From NCBI GenBank assembly GCA_004297935.1, contig SCRE01000002.1, positions 1-64,000 on the forward strand: DNA of 64,000 nt, given 5' to 3'. Below the pieces are notes generated by a model. That model was not told the origin of the DNA. It made no database searches and was given only the letters and a program-made list of their open reading frames with translations. Made by a program: the position numbers and the translations under genes. Numbering within the stretch: position 1 is the stretch's first letter; the number at the start of each line of letters is the position of its first letter. This DNA comes from Microbacteriaceae bacterium. GTDB taxonomy: Bacteria > Actinomycetota > Actinomycetes > Actinomycetales > Microbacteriaceae. Shown piece by piece: positions 1 to 8,679 of the stretch.

Positions 1-1
1 C

Positions 2-163
2 TTCCCCATCACCAACGCGGGAACGAGTCCCCATCCCGGACTGTTCTTCTGCGGCGTGCACTTCATGCGGGTCCGGCGTTCGGCGCTCATGTTCGGAGTA
101 GGCCTCGACGCAGCAATCGTGGCGACATCGGTCGCGGCGTCCCGCCGGCCAAGAGACGCCTGA
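2..163 (+). CDS. C-terminal end of a flavin-dependent oxidoreductase (partial)
   Basis: An open frame enters from the left edge and stops with TGA at 161-163, giving the last 53 residues of a protein. The stretch GLFFCGVHFMR followed by a glycine-rich segment and AAIVATSVAA resembles the C-terminal FAD-contact region of NAD(P)/FAD-dependent monooxygenase-like proteins, where a GLYFxGxHF motif is followed by a GVGxDAxxVA helix. The N-terminal dinucleotide-binding domains lie outside the window, so substrate and pathway cannot be told. Assignment rests only on this tail motif. Confidence 0.55.
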   Translation, partial: FPITNAGTSPHPGLFFCGVHFMRVRRSALMFGVGLDAAIVATSVAASRRPRDA

Positions 164-522
164 ACACCGCCACCCACCAGTGACATTCACCGTCCGCGAA
201 TGTCCAAAGCAGCCGGCACTGCCGCCCCGCCGCCGGAACATTGGCCGGGACATTAAAGTCTCCCGATGACCGATCGAAGCGATCGGCGAACTCCTGTTGC
301 ACTCACCGCTTGAATCCGCCATCTCGATCGAACGGGTCCCCGCCTAATTCGCCCGAGACCGCCATCCCGGCCCGGTCGCCGCCGTCGACGACCGGGCCGG
401 ATTCGCCCACTTAACCATCTACCGCAACCCCGAACTCCCGCCATCATCGAACATCACCGCCAGGCGGCGACCGACACGTCACGCTCTTCCGGGCTGTCTC
501 ACCGCGGCGTACTGTGTGCACC
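164..522. other. Gene-poor stretch with possible decayed coding sequence
   Basis: No intact gene is convincing here. On the + strand, about 290-450 reads as protein-like sequence interrupted by a stop at 346-348 (for example AHLTIYRNPELPPSSN near 397-444) and with no start, which suggests a decayed gene fragment. The family was not recognised. A TACTGT -10-like box lies at 510-515. Confidence 0.3.
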
Positions 523-1116
523 ATGGACCACATCAGAGGCTCGGTGGGCGCGACCAAACGACCCAGCGCTTCGGAACTGACCGAACTCGCCGGTAGGCTC
601 AGGGGCTTCGGGCCCGAGTCCGGTCTGTACCCGGGCACCATTTTCTCGATCGATGCGGGACACCTTTTCCATAGTCTTGGCACCGGCGCGGAACTCACCC
701 TCCCGTCGGGCGTCGCCACCGGGGACACGCCGTTCGCGCCGAATCTCAACCCCGCATTCTTCTACTCATGGGATGTCCAGGCCCAACAGTCTCCGGATTG
801 GTTCCGGGTCTCCGTCCGCTTCACGCCGTCCGATTTCGGCATCATTGGGGCACGTTCGTATGAGATCGAATGGGTCGTACTGTCCGTCTTCTTCGACCTC
901 GGCGCGGAGCTGACTTTGGAGGCGTCACCGAATCCGGGATCTAGCGCCGGGACCACGACGCTCGGTGCGTTCGGCGTGCAGACTTTGTGTATGTCCGCCG
1001 GGCCGATCGAGCCGAACGAGACGCTACACGCCGACCTGATCCGCGCCGGCCGGAACGGCAGCTGGATTTGGTTGCGCACGAATATCGCCGACGTCAGGCC
1101 GACCAGGGCACCGTAA
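523..1116 (+). CDS. Hypothetical protein, 197 residues
   Basis: This is an unrecognised soluble protein with actinobacterial codon use. I chose ATG 523 because a -10-like TACTGT (510-515) sits 7 bp before it, the arrangement of a leaderless transcript; an in-frame GTG at 514 is the alternative. The protein has no signal peptide or membrane segment. It contains a central aromatic-rich stretch (NPAFFYSWDV, then DWFRVSVRF) and probable beta-strands alternating with Gly/Pro turns, so it may be a beta-rich domain. It stands alone between a flavoprotein tail and a toxin-antitoxin pair transcribed towards it. No function is proposed. Confidence 0.55.
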   Translation: MDHIRGSVGATKRPSASELTELAGRLRGFGPESGLYPGTIFSIDAGHLFHSLGTGAELTLPSGVATGDTPFAPNLNPAFFYSWDVQAQQSPDWFRVSVRFTPSDFGIIGARSYEIEWVVLSVFFDLGAELTLEASPNPGSSAGTTTLGAFGVQTLCMSAGPIEPNETLHADLIRAGRNGSWIWLRTNIADVRPTRAP

Positions 1117-1162
1117 TCGGCACCCCCGCGATCGCCGGGTGCCTCGGCGTTGCGGATCACGC

Positions 1163-1423
1163 TCAGACGAGCTGCGGGAGATGCTCGACCGCGGCGGCGG
1201 CGGCGTTCGTCGTGAAGCGGATGGCGTCGGCTCGCACGTTTGGGTCGCTCATCCTCTCCGGAAGCCCGCGCAGCAGGTTGAGCCGGTTTTCGTCGATCCA
1301 GCGCTGGAGGTCGGGCTCGCGTTGCCAGATGCGTGCCGTATCGCGTCCGTAAGCCGGAGCGGGGATTCCACGATAGATGTCGGTTGTGACTTGTGGCCGA
1401 TATTCGTCATGGAACGCCCCAAG
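1163..1423 (-). pseudogene. Orphan 86-codon frame directly behind HepT, no start codon
   Basis: Immediately after the HepT stop codon (1424-1426), and in the same frame, an 86-codon open stretch runs to TGA at 1163-1165. It reads as a real protein tail (HDEYRPQVTTDIYRGIPAP near the start, RWIDENRLNLLRGLPERM in the middle), with biased codons. The first in-frame ATG is only at codon 58, so there is no normal start for the conserved-looking part. It may be the C-terminus of a truncated gene, a former extension of HepT cut off by a nonsense codon, or a product of readthrough. The family was not recognised. Confidence 0.45.
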
Positions 1424-1816
1424 TCAACCCTGGAGCCTGCTGCCGTGCTGCTCGGTGTCGTCGATCGGGCTGAGAACCGCGCGGATTCGCTCAGCCTCCG
1501 CGGGCATCCGGTCGACCAGAACATTCCACAAGATCTCGTAATCCATCTGTTCATAGTCGTGCGCGACGACGTTGCGAGCGGCCTTCATGCTGCGCCAGGC
1601 GACATCGGGGTGCTCCGCGATGACTTCGGCGGGCAAGCGGGCAACCGCTTCGCCGATCTTGTGCATGATGGCCTCAGCTGCAAGCCGCAGCACCTCGTCG
1701 GAATCGTAATTCGCCCTGCCCCGGGCGACGAGTCGCGCGGCGGTATCGGTGAATCCGATGAGGTCCCGAAGCGTGCGAATGACTCGCGCCCGCTCGGATG
1801 CGTCGGCACCCGTCAC
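1424..1816 (-). CDS. hepT: HepT-like RNase toxin (HEPN domain)
   Basis: A 130-residue helical HEPN protein of the HepT/DUF86 family, the ribonuclease toxin of HEPN-MNT modules. The catalytic Rx4-6H motif is intact as R81-NVVA-H86, and the tyrosine two residues later (Y88) completes the Rx4HxY motif that partner nucleotidyltransferases modify by AMPylation in characterised pairs. It overlaps the antitoxin gene upstream by four bases (ATGA), so the two are co-translated, antitoxin first. The pair may act in plasmid or stress maintenance or defence; the sequence does not say which. The frame continues past the stop codon (see 1163-1423). Confidence 0.88.
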   Translation of the reverse strand: MTGADASERARVIRTLRDLIGFTDTAARLVARGRANYDSDEVLRLAAEAIMHKIGEAVARLPAEVIAEHPDVAWRSMKAARNVVAHDYEQMDYEILWNVLVDRMPAEAERIRAVLSPIDDTEQHGSRLQG

Positions 1817-2256
1817 AGGGCGACCGCTTCGTCCCGGATCGGGTTCGGACCGGAGCGCAAGCCTCCTTCGGAGACGACGTCGACCCGCAAGCCGGTGAGG
1901 TCCTCCAGTGAGGTCGTCAGGTCAGCCAAGTCGAAGAGATCGGCACCGGGGTCGAACCTCACGAGCAAGTCGATGTCGCTGCCAGAAACATCTTCGTGTC
2001 GTGCAATCGAGCCGAACACGCGCACATCCCTCGCCCGATGTTGACGGGCCAAGGCGAGTACCGATTCGCGATTTTCGGCGAGAACTTCGGACGGACGCGG
2101 TGCCGCGACAGCACGGAGCCGACTCAACATGGCAGGAGATGCAGTGCGCGTTCCGCTCTCGTAGGCGGCGATGTTCGGCTGCGCCACTCCGGAGCGCTCG
2201 GCCAATTCGTCCTGCGTCAGGCCTGCACGTAGGCGGAGGCGTCGCACCTCGTTCAT
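1813..2256 (-). CDS. mntA: MntA-type nucleotidyltransferase antitoxin fused to XRE HTH domain
   Basis: The C-terminal half is a minimal nucleotidyltransferase with a full GSx10DxD motif (G82-S83 to D94-I-D96), known in MntA antitoxins to AMPylate and silence HepT. The N-terminal 55 residues are a Cro/C1-type helix-turn-helix (LTQDELAERSGVAQPNIAAYE), unusual because most MntA proteins lack a DNA-binding domain; it suggests the antitoxin itself represses the operon. ATG 2256 is chosen because a TATGAT -10 box (2264-2269) lies 7 bp upstream, giving a leaderless start; ATG 2268 is an in-frame alternative. Confidence 0.87.
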   Translation of the reverse strand: MNEVRRLRLRAGLTQDELAERSGVAQPNIAAYESGTRTASPAMLSRLRAVAAPRPSEVLAENRESVLALARQHRARDVRVFGSIARHEDVSGSDIDLLVRFDPGADLFDLADLTTSLEDLTGLRVDVVSEGGLRSGPNPIRDEAVAL

Positions 2257-2318
2257 GGCCGCTATCATATCATCTGCTATGACAGGCTGTCTGGCGGATT
2301 CGCCGCCCAGCGGCCGGC

Positions 2319-3158
2319 CTACAGCGCCGGATCCAGGCGGTCGGGGTGCACGGTGACACTGAGGAGGCGGCCGTACGCACCGAACGTGAAGTGCGTCGGC
2401 GTCGTGCCGGTCTCGTCCAACCCGAACAGCACCCCGTGCGAGCGGATGGCGCGCACGTTACGGTGGTCTGCAACCGTGACCGAGCCGCACGGGATCACCT
2501 TCTCCCGCCAGGCGAACACGTAGATGCCGTCGCGCAGCTGGTACACGGAGTTCTGGTCGGTGTCGGCGAGCCCCTTCTCCGGGCCGGCCAGGCACTGCCA
2601 GGTGTACCACTGCGGGCTCAGGTAGACGTGTTCGTAGGCGTGGATGGGGCTGTAGTCCCAAACGACGCGGCGCCCGATGAGTGCGATGGTCGCTGCCGGC
2701 TCTTCGCCGGTCGTGTCGATGCCGCCGATCAGCCCAGGAACGAAGGCCTGTGACACACATGTGTTGTCTTCCGTGCGTTCGTGGATGGCCTGGATCACGC
2801 TGAGCGCGTGGCCGGAGGCGAAGTCGAGAAACAGCGAGACCGCATCCGTCGGGCGGGTTTGCGGGTGGAACTGCACGTAGTACAGGTTGTCGGCGACCTC
2901 GATCGCCTCGTAGGCGTCGTCGCCGTCGGCGGTGCCGTGCGGGTCGGATGCGGCGGCCTCGTAGTGCCAGCTCACTCGATCGGCCGTGAAGTCGTGGGTG
3001 ATCACGGACCCGGGTGTGCTGCCGTCGCCGTTCGTGACGATGACCGTGCGGTCGGCGAGGTCGCCGGACAGTGACGCCTTGTTCGCGTCGAAACCCGGTG
3101 CCAGCCCATTGAGCGGCAGCCAGTTTGAAGTGTCGGTCAGGGTAGTTGTGGTGGGCAT
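2319..3158 (-). CDS. moaF: MoaF family protein
   Basis: A 279-residue protein with the two related lipocalin-like halves of the MoaF family (about residues 5-110 and 150-275); both contain the DRxxW(H/D)Y-type strand pattern. MoaF was first named from a Klebsiella molybdenum-cofactor locus linked to tyramine oxidase; its biochemical role is unsettled. It lies 72 bp downstream of the copper amine oxidase on the same strand, so the pair is probably one transcript. This association with monoamine oxidase supports a role in aromatic-amine use rather than in cofactor synthesis. No signal peptide is visible. Confidence 0.85.
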   Translation of the reverse strand: MPTTTTLTDTSNWLPLNGLAPGFDANKASLSGDLADRTVIVTNGDGSTPGSVITHDFTADRVSWHYEAAASDPHGTADGDDAYEAIEVADNLYYVQFHPQTRPTDAVSLFLDFASGHALSVIQAIHERTEDNTCVSQAFVPGLIGGIDTTGEEPAATIALIGRRVVWDYSPIHAYEHVYLSPQWYTWQCLAGPEKGLADTDQNSVYQLRDGIYVFAWREKVIPCGSVTVADHRNVRAIRSHGVLFGLDETGTTPTHFTFGAYGRLLSVTVHPDRLDPAL

Positions 3159-3230
3159 CGTCGATCCTTGTCTGTCGGGTTGCCGGCCTGTACGGCGGCG
3201 GGTCTGGTCCGCGGTCGATGGTGAGAACGC

Positions 3231-5237
3231 TCAGTGCTCGCACGTGCATTCGCCGCGTGTGGAGCAGCATCCGGATGCCGTGGCCGACACCTCGGGAACG
3301 TCCAGCGCCGGGTTGCGGTCGAGGAACCCGTATGGCTTGAACAGGAAGCCGGAATAGTCCACGGGCATGATCGGCCAGTCCTCCGGGCGCGGAATGTGCG
3401 TCGGGCCGAACGTGTGCCAGAGCACGATGTCGGTGTTCTCCAGGCTGCGGTTCGCCGCGGTCCAGGCCGGGATGCCCGCGCCGCCGGCGTGCCCGTTCGG
3501 GTAGTCGCCCGCCGGAAAGCGCTCTGCCGCGTCGAACGCCGTCGCCCACAGGTGCTTGGTCGCGAACGTGGCTCGGGCGAACACCGCGGAATCCGGTTGC
3601 GCCATCAGGGTGGCACTCGGCTGCGGGACGAGCTGGTAGGCGGTCGGTTTGCCGACGGCGTTGCGCCGGTGCGAACTCGTCACCTCCCAGAGCCGTGCGG
3701 TGGGCGCGTTGGCGAGCCGACCGGCATCCGCCTCGGTGGTCAACGGTGTTTTCTGCCAGGTGAAGGCGTTGCCGTGCGGGTTGTCGTCGCCGGTGGGAAC
3801 GCCGACGACATCGACCTCGGCGAGCGAGTTGTCTTCGCCGTCGATCGCGACGTCCAGGCGCGCGCAGAACAGGTGCTGGTGCACGGGGGCGAACAGTCCC
3901 GGTGCGATCTCGGGCGCGTGCGGGTTGGCTTCGCCCGGGGTGCCTGCGCCGGCGAAGACGATGCCGGTGGCCTTCGCCTCGACCTGGATGGTGCCGTCGA
4001 GGTAGAAGTACCAGAAGAAGCCGTAGTCGTAGTTTCCGATCGTGGAGAAGTAGCTCACGACCAGGCGCCGGGAACGGCGCACGTCTGGTTTGCCGTTCAG
4101 GTCGGTGTGCTTCCAGAGGATTCCGTAGTCCTCCTCGTGCATGCAGATCACCTGGGGGATCTTCACCGGGTTGCCGTGGTCGTCGGCGACGAAACCGTCG
4201 AAGTAGTGGATGACGCCCAGGCAGTCGCAGCCGAGGGCCAGAGGGTTGGCGTTCTTGCCGAGCAGGTATTCGCCGGCGTCGAAGTAGCTGATCCAGAACC
4301 GGGTCGGCGTGGTGTCGCCGTAGGGCACGACCATCTCAGGAACGGATGCGCGGTACAGCACCGGGCGATCTTCATCACCGTCGCGGAAGCTCACCTGGTT
4401 CAGCACCAGGCCCTCGCGGGCGTTGAAGCCGACGCGGAATTTCCAGTTCTCCCAGCTGACTGCCGCGCCGTCGACGCGGAAGCTCGGGCCCTCGGGCTGG
4501 CTGATCTCGATCGGCTTCAAGCTCGTGCGGGCCGGGCCGATCGTCGCGGCATCGTAGTTGCCGTCATGCTTCGGCACGGGGGTGTCACCGTCGTCCTCGA
4601 TGCGCAGTACCCGACCCAGCGTGAGGTCGATGTGCACGATCAGGCCCTCGACCGGGTGCGACCACGGGCTGTCATCGGCATTGGCACGCAAGAACGTCAG
4701 CGAGCGGATGGCGCGGTGCCCCGCCTCATCGGCCCGACCGAAGAACCCGGGAGCCAGCGGCGCGCAGAACGCGTGCTCGATCTGGTCTGCGAGACCGCGA
4801 CGGGTCATCGCGGCCTGCCAGCCGGCATCCGATTTCGCGATCACGGCGGCTCGCTCATACTCCTCGAACAGGTATTGCGGCTGGCCGTATGGCGCCCGGT
4901 CTGTGGCGAGGTCGGCGTACGACTCGACCACGGCGGTGGTGATGTTGACGACGGCCTCAGCGCTGCGGCCGGTCGCGGTGTCCAGCAACACGAACAGCAG
5001 CCGGCGCTCGATGGCGTCGCCGGGTCGGAATGCCGTCACGACGGCCTTGCTCGGCTCCACCGGCAGCACGTTGGGGAACCGCGTCGTCTCGCCGACTTTG
5101 CCGGCGTCGACGAGAATCCGGCGTCCGGCGGCGAGCTCCTCTGCTGTCACCGGGTCCAGCGGATGCGTGACGGCCGTCGGCGTCGCGAGAAGCGTTGAGT
5201 GCTCGTGGCCTTCGTGCTCGTGGCCGTTGTGGGACAT
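3231..5237 (-). CDS. tynA: Copper-containing primary-amine oxidase (tyramine/phenethylamine oxidase)
   Basis: Oxidises primary amines to aldehydes with release of ammonia and hydrogen peroxide, using copper and topaquinone. At 668 residues it matches the family. The topaquinone precursor is Y403 in NYDY (402-405), the catalytic base D320 in YFDAGEYL, and the copper ligands H453/H455 (PVHQHLF) plus H614 (GPTHIP); spacing matches the Arthrobacter enzyme. The N-terminus is His-rich (SHNGHEHEGHEHS) and the C-terminus Cys/His-rich (GCCSTRGECTCEH), both perhaps copper-handling tails. No export signal is seen, so it is cytoplasmic. It is divergent from two dehydrogenases that could process the aldehyde. 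Confidence 0.95.
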   Translation of the reverse strand: MSHNGHEHEGHEHSTLLATPTAVTHPLDPVTAEELAAGRRILVDAGKVGETTRFPNVLPVEPSKAVVTAFRPGDAIERRLLFVLLDTATGRSAEAVVNITTAVVESYADLATDRAPYGQPQYLFEEYERAAVIAKSDAGWQAAMTRRGLADQIEHAFCAPLAPGFFGRADEAGHRAIRSLTFLRANADDSPWSHPVEGLIVHIDLTLGRVLRIEDDGDTPVPKHDGNYDAATIGPARTSLKPIEISQPEGPSFRVDGAAVSWENWKFRVGFNAREGLVLNQVSFRDGDEDRPVLYRASVPEMVVPYGDTTPTRFWISYFDAGEYLLGKNANPLALGCDCLGVIHYFDGFVADDHGNPVKIPQVICMHEEDYGILWKHTDLNGKPDVRRSRRLVVSYFSTIGNYDYGFFWYFYLDGTIQVEAKATGIVFAGAGTPGEANPHAPEIAPGLFAPVHQHLFCARLDVAIDGEDNSLAEVDVVGVPTGDDNPHGNAFTWQKTPLTTEADAGRLANAPTARLWEVTSSHRRNAVGKPTAYQLVPQPSATLMAQPDSAVFARATFATKHLWATAFDAAERFPAGDYPNGHAGGAGIPAWTAANRSLENTDIVLWHTFGPTHIPRPEDWPIMPVDYSGFLFKPYGFLDRNPALDVPEVSATASGCCSTRGECTCEH

Positions 5238-5469
5238 GGCGGATCCTTACCTGTCGTGCGTCTCTTCAGTATTCGCGGTATTCGCGCGAATCGGGTGACC
5301 CGAGAGCGGGGCGTGCAGTTGCAGACAACAACCGTGCCGGGTGCGCCAATCGCAGGTGGGTTCCGCACACGATGCTGGTGTGACGGCTGCTGTTGTCACA
5401 GTCAGTGTGCGTCACGACCGGCGTCGCCGTCACGGCCGGTACGGCGCGCCTCGCGCCAGAGGGAGTCTG
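5238..5469. promoter_or_regulatory. Divergent promoter region, amine oxidase / dehydrogenases
   Basis: This 232-bp gap separates the amine oxidase (leftward) from the dehydrogenases (rightward). Two similar motifs face each other: GCAGACAACAACCG near 5320 and, on the other strand, TGACAACAGCAGCCG around 5384-5400. Such paired sites fit an AraC-type activator, and the FeaR-like gene at 8680-9681 is the obvious candidate. The match was made by eye and is weak. Confidence 0.35.
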
Positions 5470-6030
5470 ATGGAACTCGAACTGACCGGCGCCCGCGTGG
5501 TCATCACCGGTGCTGCCAGCGGAATCGGTGCAGCCTGCGCAGGCATCTCCGGCCCGTTCGGGGTCGACGTCGCTGACATCGCGCTGAAGGACTGGCAGCG
5601 CGTGCTCGCCGTCAACGTCACGGGCCAGTTCTTGTTCGTCAAACACGCACTGCCTGCGTTGCGACGAGCCGCTGGTGCTGCCGTCGTTTTGATGGCTTCC
5701 GACTCCGGATTCGTCGCAGCGCCGGGCATGGTGCCGTACAACGCATCGAAGGGCGCGGTCGTGCAATTGACGCGGGCGCTGTCCGTGGACCTGTTCGCGG
5801 ACAGCGTCCGGGTCAACTGCGTGTGCCCGTCGATCGTGGACACCCCGATGGCGCGCGTCGACCTCGGCGTGGCCGAAGGCGGCTTCGCCGCAATGGACTA
5901 CCCGGTGCAGACACCGGCCGAGGTCGCCCGCCACGTGCTCTACCTGAGTTCGCCGGCCTCTCGCCCGGTCAACGGCACCGCGATGATTTCCGACTTCGGG
6001 TATCTCGCCCGATCGTCGTTCCCCGCTTGA
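5470..6030 (+). pseudogene. Short-chain dehydrogenase with internal deletion
   Basis: The product starts and ends like a classical NAD(P)-dependent short-chain dehydrogenase, with TGAASGIG (13-20), a serine near 77-79 and the YxxxK active site (Y90-NAS-K94). It has only 186 residues where about 250 are expected. The missing part lies between residues 24 and 25: TGAASGIGAACA runs straight into GISGPFG, which normally follows the NNAG motif. About 65 residues, including the cofactor-specificity strand and NNAG, are lost without a frameshift. The enzyme is probably inactive. Ancestrally it would fit aldehyde or alcohol processing next to the amine oxidase. Confidence 0.8.
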
Positions 6031-6060
6031 GCAGGTGTCGAAAACGATGAAGGAGTCCAG

Positions 6061-6873
6061 ATGACGTTCACCGGCGCATCCGTCGAGAACAGGGTGGTGG
6101 TCGTCTCCGGCGGCGGCACCGGAATCGGCGCTGCTGTGGCGCGCCGCTATGCGTCGGAGGGCGCCCGTGTGGCGATCCTGGGCCGTCGCGGCGGCCCGCT
6201 CGATGAGGTTGCGGCCGAAACCGGGGCGCTGCCCGTCGTCGCCGATGTCAGCAACACCGCGCAGGCGCGCGATGCGATCGCCCGCATTACGGATGCCTTC
6301 GGCTCGATCGACGTTCTCGTCGCCAACGCGGGCGGTCACGGTTTTGCCACAGCCGCCGAGACCAGCGACGCGGAATGGGATGCCAGCCTGCGCGCGAACC
6401 TGACCAGCGCCTTCGTGCTCGCCCGTGCGGCGCTGCCGCAGCTGATTGACTCGAAGGGTCAGATCGTGATCGTCTCGTCGCTGGCCGGCTTGTTCGCCGG
6501 GCCGAGCGCGGCCGGTTACACCGTCGGCAAACACGCCCTGATCGGATTGACGCGCTCGATTGCCCGCGACTACGGCAAGAGCGGAGTGCGGGTGAACGCC
6601 GTGTGCCCCGGCTGGGTGCGCACCCCGATGGCCGACGAGGAGATGGACGAGTTCGCCCGGCACGCCGGGTTCTCCGACCGCGACGAGGGGTATACCAGAG
6701 TGACCGCGGATGTTCCGCTCGGCCGGCCTGCCGAACCGGCGGAAATCGCATCCATTGTGCGTTTTCTTGGATCGGGGGAGTCTTCGATCATGACCGGCAC
6801 GGTGATCGTGGCCGATGGCGGTGCCCACATCGTGGACCTGCCGACGCTGGCGTTCGAGCACGCCGGCATGTAG
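6061..6873 (+). CDS. Short-chain dehydrogenase/reductase
   Basis: A complete 270-residue classical SDR: cofactor loop SGGGTGIG (17-24), NAGG motif near residue 90, catalytic serine about 140 (IVSSLAG) and YTVGK about 153-157. It starts at ATG 6061 behind an AAGGAGTC ribosome site, 30 bp after the truncated SDR, so both are co-transcribed. The conserved PG(W)VRTPM segment and C-terminal ADGG are present. Its position opposite the amine oxidase suggests conversion of an amine-derived aldehyde or alcohol, but SDR substrates cannot be read from sequence. Confidence 0.9.
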   Translation: MTFTGASVENRVVVVSGGGTGIGAAVARRYASEGARVAILGRRGGPLDEVAAETGALPVVADVSNTAQARDAIARITDAFGSIDVLVANAGGHGFATAAETSDAEWDASLRANLTSAFVLARAALPQLIDSKGQIVIVSSLAGLFAGPSAAGYTVGKHALIGLTRSIARDYGKSGVRVNAVCPGWVRTPMADEEMDEFARHAGFSDRDEGYTRVTADVPLGRPAEPAEIASIVRFLGSGESSIMTGTVIVADGGAHIVDLPTLAFEHAGM

Positions 6874-6930
6874 CCACGGCTGCAGGCCACGGCGGTGGAC
6901 GGCCCACTCGCAGGCCAACCGATCGTGAGG

Positions 6931-6977
6931 TCGGACAAACGCATGGACCCGGGGCGGGCTGCCATGCGTTTGACCGA
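6931..6977. terminator. Inverted repeat at convergent junction
   Basis: Arms 6931-6946 and 6962-6977 (TCGGACAAACGCATGG against its complement) pair over 16 bases with one mismatch around a 15-base loop. It lies between the convergent SDR and permease genes and probably acts as a bidirectional terminator. No T-run follows. Confidence 0.6.
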
Positions 6978-7015
6978 TGTCACTGGCGATCGGAGGGCCC
7001 GGGCGACCACGCCAA

Positions 7016-8515
7016 CTACAGCCCGCCGGCGATGTCGCTCTCCGAGATGTGCTGCGGGTCGACCATGGTCTTATTGAAGTTCTCCAGGTCGTCGCTCAAC
7101 CCGGCGTAGATCTGCGGCTTCTTCTTCGACAGGTAGATGCCGAAGATGATGCCGCCGATGAGTGCGACCAAGAGCAGCAGCGGCAGCAGATTGACGACCA
7201 GTGCGTCCGAACCGGCGACGATGCTGAAGTTCGCGATCGCCATCGTCACGATGCTCGCGAGCGCCAGGAATCCGACGCCCGGAGCGACGAACGTCGACCA
7301 CCAACGCGGATCGTGGGCGCGACGGAAATGCACGACGATCGCCAGGGCCGCCAGCATCTGCAGCACCAGCACGCACAACGTGCCGAAGCCGATCATGCTC
7401 GGCACCAGTGAACCGATCGGGTCGAGCTGTGCCCAGGCGAAGAGTCCGGCCACGATCGCAGCGAACAACGCCTGCACGATTCCTGCCAGCTGAGGCGTGC
7501 CGTTCTTGCGCGTGCGGGCGAGTGCGTGCGGCAGCACATGGGCCCGCCCGAGTGAGTACAGGTAGCGGGTGGCGGAGTTGTGGAATGCAAGCATGGCCGC
7601 GAACAGGCTCACCAGCAGCAGAATCATCATGATGTCGGTCATCACGGTGCCGAGGTACTTCTGGGACAGGCTGAAGATCAGGTCGCCGTTGGGCAGGTGC
7701 TTGAGGGCGACCGCCTGTGCCTGTTCGACGCTCGTGGCGCTGACGACTGCCCAGGTCGTGAAGCCGAGGATCGCACCGATCAAGCAGATAGCGGTGTATG
7801 TCGCCCGCGGGATCGTGCGCAGCGGATTCTTGGCTTCCTCGCTGAACAATGAGGTCGCCTCGAAACCGAGGAAGCCGGTTGCGGCCAGCAGCAGGCCGAT
7901 GCCGAGCGAGCCGGAGAAAATCGCGCTCGGGCTGAACGACTCGAAGCTGAATCCGGTTTGGAACAACACGGAGAAGTCGAAGACCACGAGGATCAGCGTT
8001 TCGAGCACGAGCGAGACGCCGAGCACCTTGGCGCTGAACCCGATTCCCTGGCGGGCCAGGATGAAAGCGACGATGATCGAGGCGAGACCCCAGATGTACC
8101 AGTGCAGGTTGAAGCCGGTGAGGTCGGCGATCACGGTCTGCATGAAGAATCCGCTGGTGCCGATCGTGCCGACGACGAAGAAGTTGTAGCCGATCGTGGC
8201 GATGAAGCCGGCAACGAGTCCGCCGGTTCGGCCGAGGCCTTTGACCACGAATGCGTAGAACCCGCCGGCGTTGACCAGTTGCTTCGACATCTGCGCATAG
8301 CCGACCGAGAACAACAGCAGCACGATGGCGACGATGAAGAACGACGCCGGTGTTCCGCCGCCGTTGCCGAGCGCGATGGCGATCGACGCGACGACGACGA
8401 TTCCCGTCAGTGGGGCGACTGCCGCAAGCACGAGGAAGACGATGCCTGCGACCCCGAGGGCGTTCGCCTTCAGCACGCCGGCGGTCCCGGTTGAATTTTG
8501 TTTGACCTCAGCCAC
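7016..8515 (-). CDS. APC-superfamily amino acid/amine permease
   Basis: A 499-residue inner-membrane transporter with about 12 hydrophobic segments and the family's first-helix signature (VFLVLAAVAPLTG). A longer frame exists, but GTG 8515 is preferred because AGGAG lies 4 bases upstream of it. The permease sits in the aromatic-amine cluster, convergent with the SDRs and followed upstream by the AraC-type regulator, so import of the amine-oxidase substrate (for example tyramine or phenethylamine) is the likely role. The C-terminal tail after the last helix is about 35 residues long and cytoplasmic. Confidence 0.88.
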   Translation of the reverse strand: MAEVKQNSTGTAGVLKANALGVAGIVFLVLAAVAPLTGIVVVASIAIALGNGGGTPASFFIVAIVLLLFSVGYAQMSKQLVNAGGFYAFVVKGLGRTGGLVAGFIATIGYNFFVVGTIGTSGFFMQTVIADLTGFNLHWYIWGLASIIVAFILARQGIGFSAKVLGVSLVLETLILVVFDFSVLFQTGFSFESFSPSAIFSGSLGIGLLLAATGFLGFEATSLFSEEAKNPLRTIPRATYTAICLIGAILGFTTWAVVSATSVEQAQAVALKHLPNGDLIFSLSQKYLGTVMTDIMMILLLVSLFAAMLAFHNSATRYLYSLGRAHVLPHALARTRKNGTPQLAGIVQALFAAIVAGLFAWAQLDPIGSLVPSMIGFGTLCVLVLQMLAALAIVVHFRRAHDPRWWSTFVAPGVGFLALASIVTMAIANFSIVAGSDALVVNLLPLLLLVALIGGIIFGIYLSKKKPQIYAGLSDDLENFNKTMVDPQHISESDIAGGL

Positions 8516-8679
8516 GATGCTCCTCCGCACAGAAAACCTTCGCGGCGGCCGCCGCAGGACACTCCATTCATGGAATGCTGCCGCACTAAGCGCGCCGGCG
8601 CGTTGTCATCGAGCGCACGTCACTAGTGCACCAGTGCAAGGTGGCGGATGCGAAGCGGTGCGGATGCGAGGCGGTGCGG

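Noticed and set aside
3234-5198. A 654-residue + strand frame
   Set aside because: Entirely antisense to the copper amine oxidase, whose catalytic residues are all present; composition is typical of a shadow frame.
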